Positions 54,631-62,731 of a stretch of DNA of 64,000 bases are shown one piece after another. The notes under the pieces are model-generated. The model did no database searches. It was not told the DNA's origin and worked only from the letters and a program-made list of their open reading frames with translations. The number at the start of each line of letters is the position of its first letter. Positions within the stretch are counted from its first letter, which is position 1. This DNA is from CBDIHP01 sp965279195 (GTDB taxonomy: Bacteria > Planctomycetota > Planctomycetia > Isosphaerales > Isosphaeraceae). The stretch spans positions 62,001 through 126,000 of the forward strand of contig CBDIHP010000035.1 in NCBI GenBank assembly GCA_965279195.1, written 5' to 3'. Both the position numbers and the translations under genes were made by a program.

Positions 54631-54747
54631 TCAAAGTTCCGCCGTCGAGCCGGGCTTCACGGGCCCCTCCGCGACCTCCATCCCCGGGTTCAACAGCGGG
54701 CCGAAACCCACCACCGAGCCATCCCGGGACCGCCGCGAGGCACCCAC
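54631..54747 (-). CDS. Possible small protein of 38 residues
   Basis: GTG 54747 is preceded by a perfect AGGAGG four bases away, and the frame ends at TGA 54631 with a hairpin just beyond. The peptide has an Arg/Ser-rich start (GASRRSRDGS), then VVGFGPLLNPGMEVAEG and an end KPGSTAEL. An in-frame stop lies just upstream, so this is the full ORF. The combination of ribosome binding site, start, stop and terminator-like hairpin in 150 bases supports a real gene. No family is known. It lies alone between the sigma factor gene and repeat A9. Confidence 0.5.
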   Translation of the reverse strand: MGASRRSRDGSVVGFGPLLNPGMEVAEGPVKPGSTAEL

Positions 54748-54919
54748 AAATCCTCCTCACCCGACATCGACGACTCACCGCTCACGATCTATGCCCTGGT
54801 ATCGGAGCGAAACCAGGTGAACTTGACGTGACCTGGCAATCTGGGAGCTATTGGAAATATACGGAGTATGACAAGGATTCGGGTCGTGAAGGTTGTAAGC
54901 CCAGATCCACCGACCGGCC

Positions 54920-55081
54920 GGAGTGCGGAAGCTGGCTTCCGCTGGGTTCTCGCGGAGCTTGCTCCGCGTGCCGGCCTCGCCAGCGACCGGCTTGAACCAG
55001 GTTCCTTCCCGAAGGCACGATCCGACCTCACGGGGAGCAAGCTCTCCTACCCGGAGCGGGAAGTACGCTTCCGCACGCCGG
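54920..55081. repeat. Family A palindromic repeat, copy A9
   Basis: Left arm GGAGTGCGGAAGCTGGC with inner hairpin GCGGAGCTTGCTCCGC, and a slightly diverged right arm ending GCTTCCGCACGCC. It lies in the 54748-55211 gap before the lipoprotein gene. Confidence 0.85.
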
Positions 55082-55211
55082 GGATCTCGAAGCTCGCCTT
55101 CCCAGAACTTCTAGTTACTGCTAAGAAAACGGCCTCAAGTCCCGTCGGCGGGAGGCCGACGGGTCCGAATCTGGTCCGGAACACTGACCACAACACGAAG
55201 GGAGTCGTGCG

Positions 55212-55835
55212 ATGGTCGCCCACAAGCATACCCGCCGGAAATCGAGGCGGTGGTCGATCCCGATGGGTCTGGCGATCCTCGCCCTCGGCGGGTGTTCGAC
55301 CGTGACCCCGTTCGGCCGGCCCTCGGCCGTCGTCGACAGCGCGACAACCTATCAGAACGGCCGCGCCAGCCGGGTCTTCCCCGGCGAGTCGACCGCGCAG
55401 ATGGTCGAGCCCGCCAAGAAGGCGATGATGGACATCGGGGTGCAGGGGATCACCCAGATGCCCGACGGCAACCGGGTCATCCTCGAAGGCAAGACCGCCG
55501 ATAACCGCCGCGCCACCGTCTGGGTCGCGCCCCAGGGGACCGGCGTCCAGGTCTCCAACCGCGTCGGCCTGTTCGGCGACGAGCCCCTCTCGCGCGCCTT
55601 CATCGACCGGCTCGCCGTCCAAGTCGGCCCGCCGACCGGCGAGACGCCCGAGATCGTAGGATCGGCGAAGTCGAAGGCCAAGCCCAAGGGCAAGCCCGCC
55701 GGCCCGACCGTCGACGACGACGTCCAGACCGCGAGCGGCGAGAAGTCCGGCCGATTCTCCCGCGACGCCGTCTCCGACTCCACCATGCTCCGCGACCAGG
55801 CCCCGATCGGTTACAAGGACTCCCCGATCCCGTAA
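55212..55835 (+). CDS. Lipoprotein of unknown function
   Basis: 207 residues. A basic N-region (HKHTRRKSRRW), a hydrophobic stretch and the lipobox LALGGC make it a lipoprotein, with the modified cysteine near residue 28. The mature part begins STVTPFGRPSAVVDSATTYQ. A middle domain of about 85 residues (QMVEPAKKAMMDIGVQGI ... ILEGKTADNRRATVWV ... VQVSNRVGLFGDEPLS) resembles the DUF3568-like fold seen in small bacterial lipoproteins. The rest is a Lys/Pro-rich tail. The 3' end overlaps the convergent NUDIX gene by 25 bases. Confidence 0.78.
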   Translation: MVAHKHTRRKSRRWSIPMGLAILALGGCSTVTPFGRPSAVVDSATTYQNGRASRVFPGESTAQMVEPAKKAMMDIGVQGITQMPDGNRVILEGKTADNRRATVWVAPQGTGVQVSNRVGLFGDEPLSRAFIDRLAVQVGPPTGETPEIVGSAKSKAKPKGKPAGPTVDDDVQTASGEKSGRFSRDAVSDSTMLRDQAPIGYKDSPIP

Positions 55836-56374
55836 CCGGCCAACCACGCCAGGATTCCCTGGACGACCAGCGCATGGCCGATCCGTCCGTCGCGGACGGC
55901 CCCGGCGACCTCCTCGACATCCATCAGCTCGACCTGGACCTCCTCGTTCGGGTCGAGCTTCTGTTCGTCCACCCGCCTGGCATTCTCGATCACGATCGTG
56001 CTGATCCGCGTCCGCAGGATCGAGGGCACCGCCCAGACCGTCGAAATGAGGCGCGGCGGGTCGCCCGCGTAGCCGGTCTCCTCGCGCAACTCCCTCGCCC
56101 CGGCCACGCACGGATCCTCGCCCGGCTCGACCAGCCCGCCGGGGGTCTCCAGGCTGTCCTCGCCCGACCCCGCCCGGAACTGACGCACGAGCACGACCTG
56201 TTTCTCGGGGGTCACCGCGATGACGTGGACCGCGTCGGGCAGTTCCATGACGTAAAAGTCATGCGTCTTCCCCGAACGGGTCGACCGGAACCGCTGCCTC
56301 CCCAGCCGGAACAGCCAGTTCGACTCGATCTCCGACCGGCACCCATCCCCCTCGACCGCTTCCCACGACGCCAT
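55811..56374 (-). CDS. NUDIX hydrolase, ADP-ribose pyrophosphatase-like
   Basis: 187 residues from ATG 56374, with GGAGG just upstream; the frame extends 24 codons more but those are not family-like. The NUDIX box is complete: GGLVEPGEDPCVAGARELREETGY (G-x5-E-x7-R-E-x2-E-E-x-G). VVLVRQFRAGSGEDSLETPGG ahead of it is typical of ADP-ribose pyrophosphatases. It hydrolyses a nucleoside diphosphate linked to another moiety, probably ADP-ribose. It is downstream of the unknown gene at 56443 on the same strand, but palindrome motif C (56384-56404) lies in the 68-base gap. Confidence 0.9.
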   Translation of the reverse strand: MASWEAVEGDGCRSEIESNWLFRLGRQRFRSTRSGKTHDFYVMELPDAVHVIAVTPEKQVVLVRQFRAGSGEDSLETPGGLVEPGEDPCVAGARELREETGYAGDPPRLISTVWAVPSILRTRISTIVIENARRVDEQKLDPNEEVQVELMDVEEVAGAVRDGRIGHALVVQGILAWLAGYGIGESL

Positions 56375-56383
56375 ACATCCTCC

Positions 56384-56404
56384 GTAGGGTGGGCATCGCC
56401 CACC
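56384..56404. repeat. Edge motif C, isolated copy
   Basis: GTAGGGTGGGCATCGCCCACC: a palindrome with the AT loop variant. It is not at a stop codon on its own strand, unlike the copies at 47395 and 60263. Confidence 0.65.
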
Positions 56405-56442
56405 ACAACATCCGCCGATCGTTCCGCTCTCATCCCAGCCAT

Positions 56443-57129
56443 TCACTCCAGCCGGAAATCCCCGTCATCGAGCTCATACGCCTGGGTCGCCCGGACGTTG
56501 TCCTCGATCGAGATGCCCCTTCCGATTAACTCACCCATCGCGCCCGCGGCCAGCACCTTGTCGCGGTGCATCAGGATCCCGAGCCCGTGGTCGCGATCCC
56601 AGCCGTTCTGGAACTCGAACGAGCAGAACCCGCACTCATCGAGCCCCACGCCCGCCAGCCCGATGCCGACCAACTTGAAGAATGAGTCGATCGCCGACGG
56701 CTCGCGGACGTCCACCGCCGTCTCGATGGCCGCCCAGTACTTGCGGAGATGGGTCGCGTCGGGGAGTTCCTCCTCGACGAGCTGCGTGAGCGCCTTCCTG
56801 TGGATCGCGAACAGCTTGCGGCGCAGCGCCGCCTCGATCGCCTCGCCGTTCGCCTGAAGGAACTCCCACGCCCGGGCCTGGGCCTCGCCCGTCGGGTCGC
56901 CCTCGGGATACAGCACGACCTGCAGGGTGTCGCCCGGCTCCTTCGCCGACGGACAGCTCGGATCTTCGGACGGCCCCCGACGCTTGCTGACCTTGAGCTT
57001 GGGATACTCGGGGGAGAACGGCGCGTAGGCGACGACCCCGTGGAGGAACAACGGCTTCTGGGTTCGCCAGACCCGGCGTTCGTCCCCGAAGTCGGGATCC
57101 TCCCCGAAACGCGACAGGAAATCGTTCAT
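56443..57129 (-). CDS. Uncharacterised protein, possibly DUF6985-like
   Basis: 228 residues, starting in an ATGA overlap with the HAD gene stop. The C-terminal third (DECGFCSFEFQNGWDRDHGLGILMHRDKVLAAG) has the W-x-x-x-H-G-L-G-x-x-x-H pattern that I associate with the DUF6985-type domain, but this is a weak recognition. The N-terminal half (FLHGVVAYAPFSPEYPKLKVSK ... LQVVLYPEGDPTGEAQARAWEFLQANGEAI) looks like an alpha-beta domain. Translational coupling to the HAD phosphatase suggests a shared role. Confidence 0.65.
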   Translation of the reverse strand: MNDFLSRFGEDPDFGDERRVWRTQKPLFLHGVVAYAPFSPEYPKLKVSKRRGPSEDPSCPSAKEPGDTLQVVLYPEGDPTGEAQARAWEFLQANGEAIEAALRRKLFAIHRKALTQLVEEELPDATHLRKYWAAIETAVDVREPSAIDSFFKLVGIGLAGVGLDECGFCSFEFQNGWDRDHGLGILMHRDKVLAAGAMGELIGRGISIEDNVRATQAYELDDGDFRLE

Positions 57130-57974
57130 CCCAGCAGCCTCTTCCTCAAGAACCGCGCCAGCGCCAGGTCTTCCGCATCCTCGCCGAGCACCACATCGGC
57201 CACCGCCTTCACCGATTCCGGCGCGTGCCCCATCGCCACGCCCAGGCCGGCCCCGGCGAGCATCGGGGCGTCGTTCTGGTCGTCGCCGACGGCGAGGATC
57301 TCGGATGGGGAGACGCCCCAGTCGCCCGCCAGATGGAGCAGGGCGGACCACTTGGAAGCGTCGGAACGCAGCACCTCGCACATGGTGCCGAGGTAGCGCG
57401 GGCTGCGCTGGACGAACGTCTGGACGGCGTCGCCGACCAGCTCGTGCAGCTCCGCCTGGAGCTGGAGCATCCTCGGCCGGTCGCCGATGGCGCAGAGGTG
57501 GTAGTGACCTTCGAGGGCCGTCCGGGTCCAGTCGGGTTCGATCGACGCATGCTCGCGGTTGTTCGACAGGTAGTCGTCGAACAACGCACGCCCGATCGGG
57601 TCGCGCTCGACCCGGAAGTCCGGCCGGTCGGGATGCCAGTCGGTGAACGAGACCAGGGGCTCGTCGCGCTCGGCGAAGAACGCCAGGATCCGGCCGAGCA
57701 ACTCGCCGCCCAGCTCCGCCCGCCATAGCGTCTGGTACGAAGCCGACTCCTTCACGAGCGCCCCGGAGTTGCAGACCAGCGGGGAATCGATCCCCAGCTC
57801 GACCGCCACCGGCCTCGCCCGCCGGTACCGCCTGCCCGTGCAGAGCACCGGCCTCACGCCCGCCTCGGCCACCTCGCGGATCGTCCGTAATGTCTCGGGC
57901 AGCAGGTGCCCGGAGGGGTCGAGCAATGTCCCGTCGACGTCGAGCGCGAGGATCTTGAAATGATGTTCAGGCAT
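57126..57974 (-). CDS. HAD-IIB (Cof-type) phosphatase
   Basis: 282 residues. Motif I is ALDVDGTLLDPSG at residues about 10-22 with the nucleophile D and the general acid D. Motif II is CTGRRYRRAR. The cap and motif III/IV follow: LAVGDDQNDAPMLAGAGLGVAMGHAPE near residue 225, typical of Cof-type sugar-phosphate phosphatases. The ATG at 57974 has no ribosome binding site. A TACAAT box ends six bases before it, so the mRNA may be leaderless. The TGA overlaps the start of the gene at 57129. Confidence 0.93.
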   Translation of the reverse strand: MPEHHFKILALDVDGTLLDPSGHLLPETLRTIREVAEAGVRPVLCTGRRYRRARPVAVELGIDSPLVCNSGALVKESASYQTLWRAELGGELLGRILAFFAERDEPLVSFTDWHPDRPDFRVERDPIGRALFDDYLSNNREHASIEPDWTRTALEGHYHLCAIGDRPRMLQLQAELHELVGDAVQTFVQRSPRYLGTMCEVLRSDASKWSALLHLAGDWGVSPSEILAVGDDQNDAPMLAGAGLGVAMGHAPESVKAVADVVLGEDAEDLALARFLRKRLLG

Positions 57975-57980
57975 GGAGCG

Positions 57981-58010
57981 ATTGTATCGCCCCTTCGAGG
58001 GGGAAACCAA
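57981..58010 (-). promoter_or_regulatory. Promoter placing the HAD mRNA start at its ATG
   Basis: On the minus strand TTGGTT (58010-58005), an 18-base spacer and TACAAT (57986-57981), with six bases to the ATG. The +1 would fall at or next to the start codon. Confidence 0.55.
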
Positions 58011-58117
58011 GTCGCAGGCCGTGGTGCCTCGCGGGCCGCAAGTCCCCGACCACCGCCCCGACGAGGGCGGGTGATGTGCCCCACCCTCCGCGCGGCCGGG
58101 CGATCCGTCGGTGCGGT

Positions 58118-58147
58118 GGACGCGGGCACGCGTCGCAGCGCCCCCTA
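58118..58147 (-). repeat. Edge motif D containing the stop codon of the PEP-CTERM beta-propeller gene
   Basis: On the minus strand it reads TGTAGGGGGCGCTGCGACGCG and then a dyad. The TAG is the stop codon of the gene ending at 58145, as at 49046. Confidence 0.7.
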
Positions 58148-59134
58148 CAACCGATCGGGCCCACGCGCCCCCCGGACCCTCCGGCCATACCACAGACAAC
58201 CCACCCCTCCGAGGAGCAACGACACGACGCTCCCTGGCTCGGGGACGGCGGAGTAGAGCAGGAACGCCGGGCCGCTGAGGGTGGCGTTGGTGCTGAAGAC
58301 CGACGAGGCCCCGGTCGCGGTGTCGACCTTGAGGATCCGGCTGTTGAAGATGTCGGCCACGTAGAGGGTCGAGCCGTCGGCGTTCTGGGTCAGGCCGTAG
58401 AGGTCGCTGATCGGCGCGGGGACGGTCCAGTTCCCGAGGTAGCTGCCGTCGGCCGTGCTGTAGCGGAGGATCTGGTTGTTGGTCGTGGGCCCGTCGCCGA
58501 ACGTCGAGACGTACAGGGTCGCACCGTCGCGCGAGAGCAGCACATCCGAGGGCGAGTAGAACGAGGCCGGCGCGCTGAAGGTGCGAATCGTCGACCCGGT
58601 GGCGAGGTCCCGCTGGACCACGTTGTTCAGTCCGCTGTTGGCGATGTACATCGACGCCCCGTCCTGCGACAGTTCGATCCCCTGCGGGCTGCTGAGCCCG
58701 CCGCTGAATCGCAGCGCACCGGTGCCCGTCGCCGTGTCGATCCGGAAGACGTTGTTCGTCCCCACGCCGGAGATGTCCAGGGTCGAGCCGTCCGCCGAGA
58801 TCGTCATGCCGCGCGCCCCGACGAGCGAGGTGTTGTAGGACGCGACCCGCGCCCCCGATGCAACGTCGAAGGCGAACGCGTCGAAGTTGCTCGCGTTGGT
58901 CGCCGTCACATAGAGCCGGGAACCGTCGGGCGACAACGCCAGACCGGCGGGGCTGATCAGGAACCCCGCCGAGGTGTAGGTCTGGAGCAGGGCCCCGGTG
59001 TCGGCGTCGAGCTTCAGGACGGAGTTCGCACTGAAGTTCGATACGTACAGGAACGCCGCGTCCGCAGGCATCGACCACGCCAGGCCGCTCAGGGCAATCA
59101 TCGCAACAAATCGCAGAAAGATATGGGATCTCAT
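58145..59134 (-). CDS. PEP-CTERM protein with YVTN-type beta-propeller
   Basis: 329 residues. Signal peptide (MRSHIFLRFVAMIALSGLAWSMPADA), then about six to seven repeats of the kind LYVSNFSANSVLKLDADTG, SPDGSRLYVTATNAS and GATLYVSTFGDGPT, which build a YVTN/NHL-like propeller. The C-terminus is a PEP-CTERM tail: VPEPGSVVSLLLGGVGCLW, then basic GRRVRGARG. The protein should be exported and processed by an exosortase, then held at the surface or matrix. Binding partner unknown. Its TAG stop is part of repeat motif D. Confidence 0.9.
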   Translation of the reverse strand: MRSHIFLRFVAMIALSGLAWSMPADAAFLYVSNFSANSVLKLDADTGALLQTYTSAGFLISPAGLALSPDGSRLYVTATNASNFDAFAFDVASGARVASYNTSLVGARGMTISADGSTLDISGVGTNNVFRIDTATGTGALRFSGGLSSPQGIELSQDGASMYIANSGLNNVVQRDLATGSTIRTFSAPASFYSPSDVLLSRDGATLYVSTFGDGPTTNNQILRYSTADGSYLGNWTVPAPISDLYGLTQNADGSTLYVADIFNSRILKVDTATGASSVFSTNATLSGPAFLLYSAVPEPGSVVSLLLGGVGCLWYGRRVRGARGPDRL

Positions 59135-59368
59135 ATGGAGCAGGCACCCAGGTATGAACGCTTCGAGGCGGAAGTGGACGGAAGTATCCCAGGGGGGCCC
59201 GACGCGATCAATGAGACTCTCCGGAATTCCACTCCGGATCCGCGAAGGTGAGCTGTTTCAGGGTGGGTTGGAGCCCGGACAGACTGTCGTGTTATCCTGT
59301 TTCTCCTCGCCCCCGTCCGCGATGCGCCGGGCTTCTCGCCCCGGCGGCCCTTCCTGAGGTGGATTCCC

Positions 59369-60265
59369 ATGACGATCACGATCGACCGGGTGATCGACCG
59401 AATCGATGCCTGGTCGGGCTCGACCGCGACCGCCACCCCGCTCGCCGGGGGCCTGACGAACCTCATCTACCGCGTCGACGTCGACGGCCGTTCTTACGTC
59501 GTCCGGATCCCGGGGCAGGGGACCGAGTGGCTCGCCGTCGACCGTGGCAACGAGCTTCATAATTCCCTCGCCGCTTCGGAAGCCGGCGTTGCCCCGAACG
59601 TCGTCCACCACCTCAAGGACTGGAACGTCCTCGTCCTGGACTATATCCCCTCCGAGACGATGACGATCGAGTCCCTGAAACGGCCGGGAATGCCCGCGAA
59701 GGTCGCGGCGATCCTCCGCCAGCTCCACGCCGGCCCGAGGTTCCTGCACGACTTCGACATGTTCGAGCTGACCAGGCGCTACCTCCGCATCTGCCGGGAC
59801 CAGGGCTTCCCGATCCCCGACGGCTACCTCGACGGACTGCCGCAGGTGGCACGGATCGAGGAAACGTTCCGCGCCCGTCCGATCGCGAAGGTCCCCTGCC
59901 ACAACGACCTCCTGGCGGGCAACATCCTCGACGACGGCCGCCGGCTCTGGCTGATCGACTTCGAGTACAGCGGCAACAACGACCCGACGTTCGAACTCGG
60001 CAACACCTGCCAGGAGCAGGAATACGACGACGGCCAGGTCGCCGAGGTCTGCGCCTCCTATTTCGGGTCCGCCCGCGAGGATATGCTCGCGCGCATGAAG
60101 CTGAACATGATCATGTCCGACGTCGGGTGGTCCCTCTGGGCCGCCATCTCCGCGCGGATCTCCGAGATCGACTACGACTTCTGGGGCTGGGCCCTCGACC
60201 GATGGTCGCGGGCCCGGACGAAGCTGGACTCCAACGAATTCCCGCAGCTCCTCGCCTCCCTGTAG
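59369..60265 (+). CDS. Choline/ethanolamine kinase-like phosphotransferase
   Basis: 298 residues. The protein-kinase-like fold is marked by TPLAGGLTNLIYRV and VVRIPGQGTEWL (N-lobe), the catalytic loop CHNDLLAGNIL (H-x-D-x-x-x-x-N) near residue 178 and the metal-binding LIDFEYSGNNDPTFELGN, the Brenner motif set of choline kinases and LicA. It phosphorylates a small alcohol such as choline or an aminoglycoside-like compound. No lic-type nucleotidyltransferase is near. Its TAG stop begins repeat motif C. Confidence 0.87.
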   Translation: MTITIDRVIDRIDAWSGSTATATPLAGGLTNLIYRVDVDGRSYVVRIPGQGTEWLAVDRGNELHNSLAASEAGVAPNVVHHLKDWNVLVLDYIPSETMTIESLKRPGMPAKVAAILRQLHAGPRFLHDFDMFELTRRYLRICRDQGFPIPDGYLDGLPQVARIEETFRARPIAKVPCHNDLLAGNILDDGRRLWLIDFEYSGNNDPTFELGNTCQEQEYDDGQVAEVCASYFGSAREDMLARMKLNMIMSDVGWSLWAAISARISEIDYDFWGWALDRWSRARTKLDSNEFPQLLASL

Positions 60266-60282
60266 GGTGGGCACCGCCCATC
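60262..60282 (+). repeat. Edge motif C containing the stop codon of the kinase gene
   Basis: TGTAGGGTGGGC, then the complementary half GCCCA. TAG 60263-60265 is the stop codon. Confidence 0.75.
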
Positions 60283-60297
60283 ACGGGCCCCGCGAGG

Positions 60298-60564
60298 CAC
60301 TGGGCGAGCATCTCCCGATGCCGCCCCTACGGATGACACGCCGGACCGCGAAAGCGGATCAGATGCGCTGGGCGAGCATCTCCCGATGCCGCCCTTGCGG
60401 AAGACGCGCCGGACCGCGATCCCGGATCTCCCGATCCGCCGACCGAGACGAAGACCGACGGATCGGGAGATCCGGTTCGATGGTCCCCTTCGATCTCCGG
60501 TCGGGCGGGATCGGGAGATCCGCGCCCAGCGCCTCGAGGCACCTGCGGTGAGCGGTGCCCACCG
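60298..60564. repeat. Family B palindromic repeat, variant copy B8
   Basis: It has the B layout, but the arm sequence is changed on both sides: CGGATCTCCCGATCCG faces CGGATCGGGAGATCCGG, where B1 has CGGGTCTCCAGACCC facing GGGTCTGGAGACCCG. A duplicated left edge (CTGGGCGAGCATCTCCCGAT) is present, and motif C (GGTGAGCGGTGCCCACC) closes the right side. Confidence 0.8.
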
Positions 60565-60578
60565 GCGCGCGATTGCGG

Positions 60579-60606
60579 TTGTTCGTTCCAAGAATTGTTT
60601 TACAAT
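60579..60606 (+). promoter_or_regulatory. Candidate promoter with long leader to the HlyD gene
   Basis: TTGTTC (60579-60584), a 16-base spacer and TACAAT (60601-60606), nearly 400 bases before the ATG at 61000. The region between has a 9-bp hairpin (GGCCACGGG at 60669-60677 with CCCGTGGCC at 60696-60704) but no ORF of coding quality and no riboswitch that I recognise. Confidence 0.45.
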
Positions 60607-60999
60607 GGTGAAGGAATCGTCGATTGACCCTGACATGGGTGATGTCGATAATGATTCCAGTCGGTCCTGGCCACGGGACCCACCGGCTTGTCCTACCCGT
60701 GGCCGTAAGGTCTGACGCCTCGCCTGTTTGGAACGCGGTCGGGTGGTTGACCTTCCTTTCCGGCTGACCGGAACCCGCCCGGCCCGTGCCCACCAAAGAC
60801 GGTCGTCCCGACGTTCGGGGTTATGCGGATCGTGCCTTCAGACGCGTTTTGAACGACTGCGCAGGCCAGGATGGCCTGAGAATTCCGGCCGTGTCGGGCC
60901 GGGTCGATCGGATTCGACGCTTGTTTGACAGGGACCACCCGCCTCCCACACCCCGCCCGCCTCGATGATCCCCCGCAGTGTGCTTGAGGAGTCGATAAC

Positions 61000-62535
61000 A
61001 TGAACGCTCTCCAGAACCGGAAACCGCGCGGCGGTTGGGTCAAGCTGACCCTCCTCGTTGCGACCGTGCTGGCGACGTATGCCGGCCTCCGGAACTACCA
61101 GGGGGCCCGGCGGGTCAACCTCGCCGCTCTCGAGCATGTGCCGCTGATCCCCGTCAAGCGCGCCGACCTCGGCTCCTTCGTGAACGCCCCCGGGCGGGTC
61201 GAGAGTTCCAATTCGACCAAGATCGACTGCAAGATCGAACGCGTCGAGTTCCGCAGCGAGGGCCGGTCCCTCAGCACCGGCGGCTCCGCCGTCATCCTGA
61301 CCGTCGTCCCCGAGGGGACGTTCGTGAAGAAGGACGACGTCCTCTGCACGATCGACTCCGCGGAGTACGTCGAGACGGTGCGGCAGCAGGAGATCAAGGT
61401 CGAACGCTCGTTCTCCGACCGGCTCCAGGCCCAGCTCGACCTCGAATCCGCCGAGCTCGCCGTCAAGGAGTTCGACGAGGGCCTCAAGCTCCAGCGGGTG
61501 CAGGACTACGACGGCAGCATCGCCCTCGCCGAGGCCGACAACGAACGCGCCAACGAGCGGCTCGAATGGTCCAGGCGGATGCTCGACAAGGGTTACGTCC
61601 CCCGCAGCCAGCTCCTGAACGACAGCATGAGCCTCAAGCGGTCGTCGCTGTCGATGAAGACCTCGAAGCACACCCGAGAGAACTTCATCAAGTTTGGCGC
61701 GGTCAAGCAACTCCTCCAGCTCAAGAGCCGCGTCGAGTCGAGCAAGGTCCGGCTCTCCGCCGAGGAACAGAAGCTGAACCGGTTCAAGGAGCGGCTCGAC
61801 TACTACAAGCAGATGGTCGAGAACTGCACGATCCGCGCCCCGCACGACGGCTTCCTGATCTACGCGAACTCCGAGGAACGCCGCGTCCGAATCGAGCCGG
61901 GCGTCGAGGTCCGCCAGGGGCAGGACCTGTTCTTCCTCCCCGACCTGACCAAGATGGAGGTCGTCACCTACCTCCACGAGTCGGTCGCCTCGCGGGTGAC
62001 CGAGGGGATGCCGGCGAAGGCCAAGATCGAGGCCCTCAACAACCGGATGCTCGAAGGCCACGTCCAGAGCGTCGCGCCCCTGCCCATCTACAACACCGGC
62101 CGTGGCGCCAGCGGCGAGCTCAAGTACTTCATCGCGGTGGTCAAGCTCCACAATGTGCCCACCGGCCTCAAGCCGGGCATGACTGCCTCGGTGGACGTCT
62201 TGCTGGACCGCGCCGACGACGTCCTGACCGTCCCCCCCGAGGCCGTGGCCTATGAGCACGGACACGGGGTCTGCTACGTGGCAGTCGGGAACGGCCTGGA
62301 GCGCCGCGAGGTCCAACTCGGCCGCTCGACCCCCGACAAGCTCGAGATCCTCAACGGCCTCCACGACGGCGACAACATCGTGCTCGCGCCGGACCAGGTC
62401 GAGGAACTCGGCGAGCTTGTGATCAACGCCCCGTCGGACGACGCCGAGCCCGCCGCGCCGGCCGAGGCCACCGTCGCGCCCCACCAGCCTTCGACGACCC
62501 CCTCGGTCCCGGTCCCCGTCGCCGCCATCCGCTGA
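61000..62535 (+). CDS. HlyD/RND-type periplasmic adaptor protein
   Basis: 511 residues from ATG 61000 with GAGGAG upstream. One N-terminal membrane anchor (WVKLTLLVATVLATYAGL), then a lipoyl/barrel half (VILTVVPEGTFVKKDDVLCTID). A long coiled coil follows (about 140-285, EIKVERSFSDRLQAQLDLES ... VKLSAEEQKLNRF-like), then the second lipoyl half (IRAPHDGFLIYANSEERRV), a beta-barrel (VVTYLHESVASRVTEGMPAKAKIE) and a membrane-proximal domain (VLTVPPEAVAYEHG). This is a membrane-fusion adaptor for a tripartite efflux or type I secretion pump. No pump or ABC gene follows in the window; a terminator comes next. The C-terminus is Ala/Pro-rich. Confidence 0.9.
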   Translation: MNALQNRKPRGGWVKLTLLVATVLATYAGLRNYQGARRVNLAALEHVPLIPVKRADLGSFVNAPGRVESSNSTKIDCKIERVEFRSEGRSLSTGGSAVILTVVPEGTFVKKDDVLCTIDSAEYVETVRQQEIKVERSFSDRLQAQLDLESAELAVKEFDEGLKLQRVQDYDGSIALAEADNERANERLEWSRRMLDKGYVPRSQLLNDSMSLKRSSLSMKTSKHTRENFIKFGAVKQLLQLKSRVESSKVRLSAEEQKLNRFKERLDYYKQMVENCTIRAPHDGFLIYANSEERRVRIEPGVEVRQGQDLFFLPDLTKMEVVTYLHESVASRVTEGMPAKAKIEALNNRMLEGHVQSVAPLPIYNTGRGASGELKYFIAVVKLHNVPTGLKPGMTASVDVLLDRADDVLTVPPEAVAYEHGHGVCYVAVGNGLERREVQLGRSTPDKLEILNGLHDGDNIVLAPDQVEELGELVINAPSDDAEPAAPAEATVAPHQPSTTPSVPVPVAAIR

Positions 62536-62571
62536 ACGGACCGCCCCGCGCGGTCGGACAATCGAAACCCT

Positions 62572-62612
62572 CGCCCCGACCGTCCCCGAGACGGCCGGGG
62601 CGTTTCGTTTCG
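62572..62612 (+). terminator. Terminator of the HlyD gene
   Basis: CGCCCCGACCGTC pairs with GACGGCCGGGGCG (one mismatch in 13) around a 5-base loop, followed by TTTCGTTTCG. Confidence 0.8.
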
Positions 62613-62731
62613 GGTCCAGGCCCGGCCGTCGGGTGCCGAAAGGGGAGGTAGGATGTTCCGGCCGCTCGCGGCCGGGCGGGGCAGGGAGGTCAATCCGCCG
62701 CCAACCGTCGACGCCACGGGGCCGACCTCCC

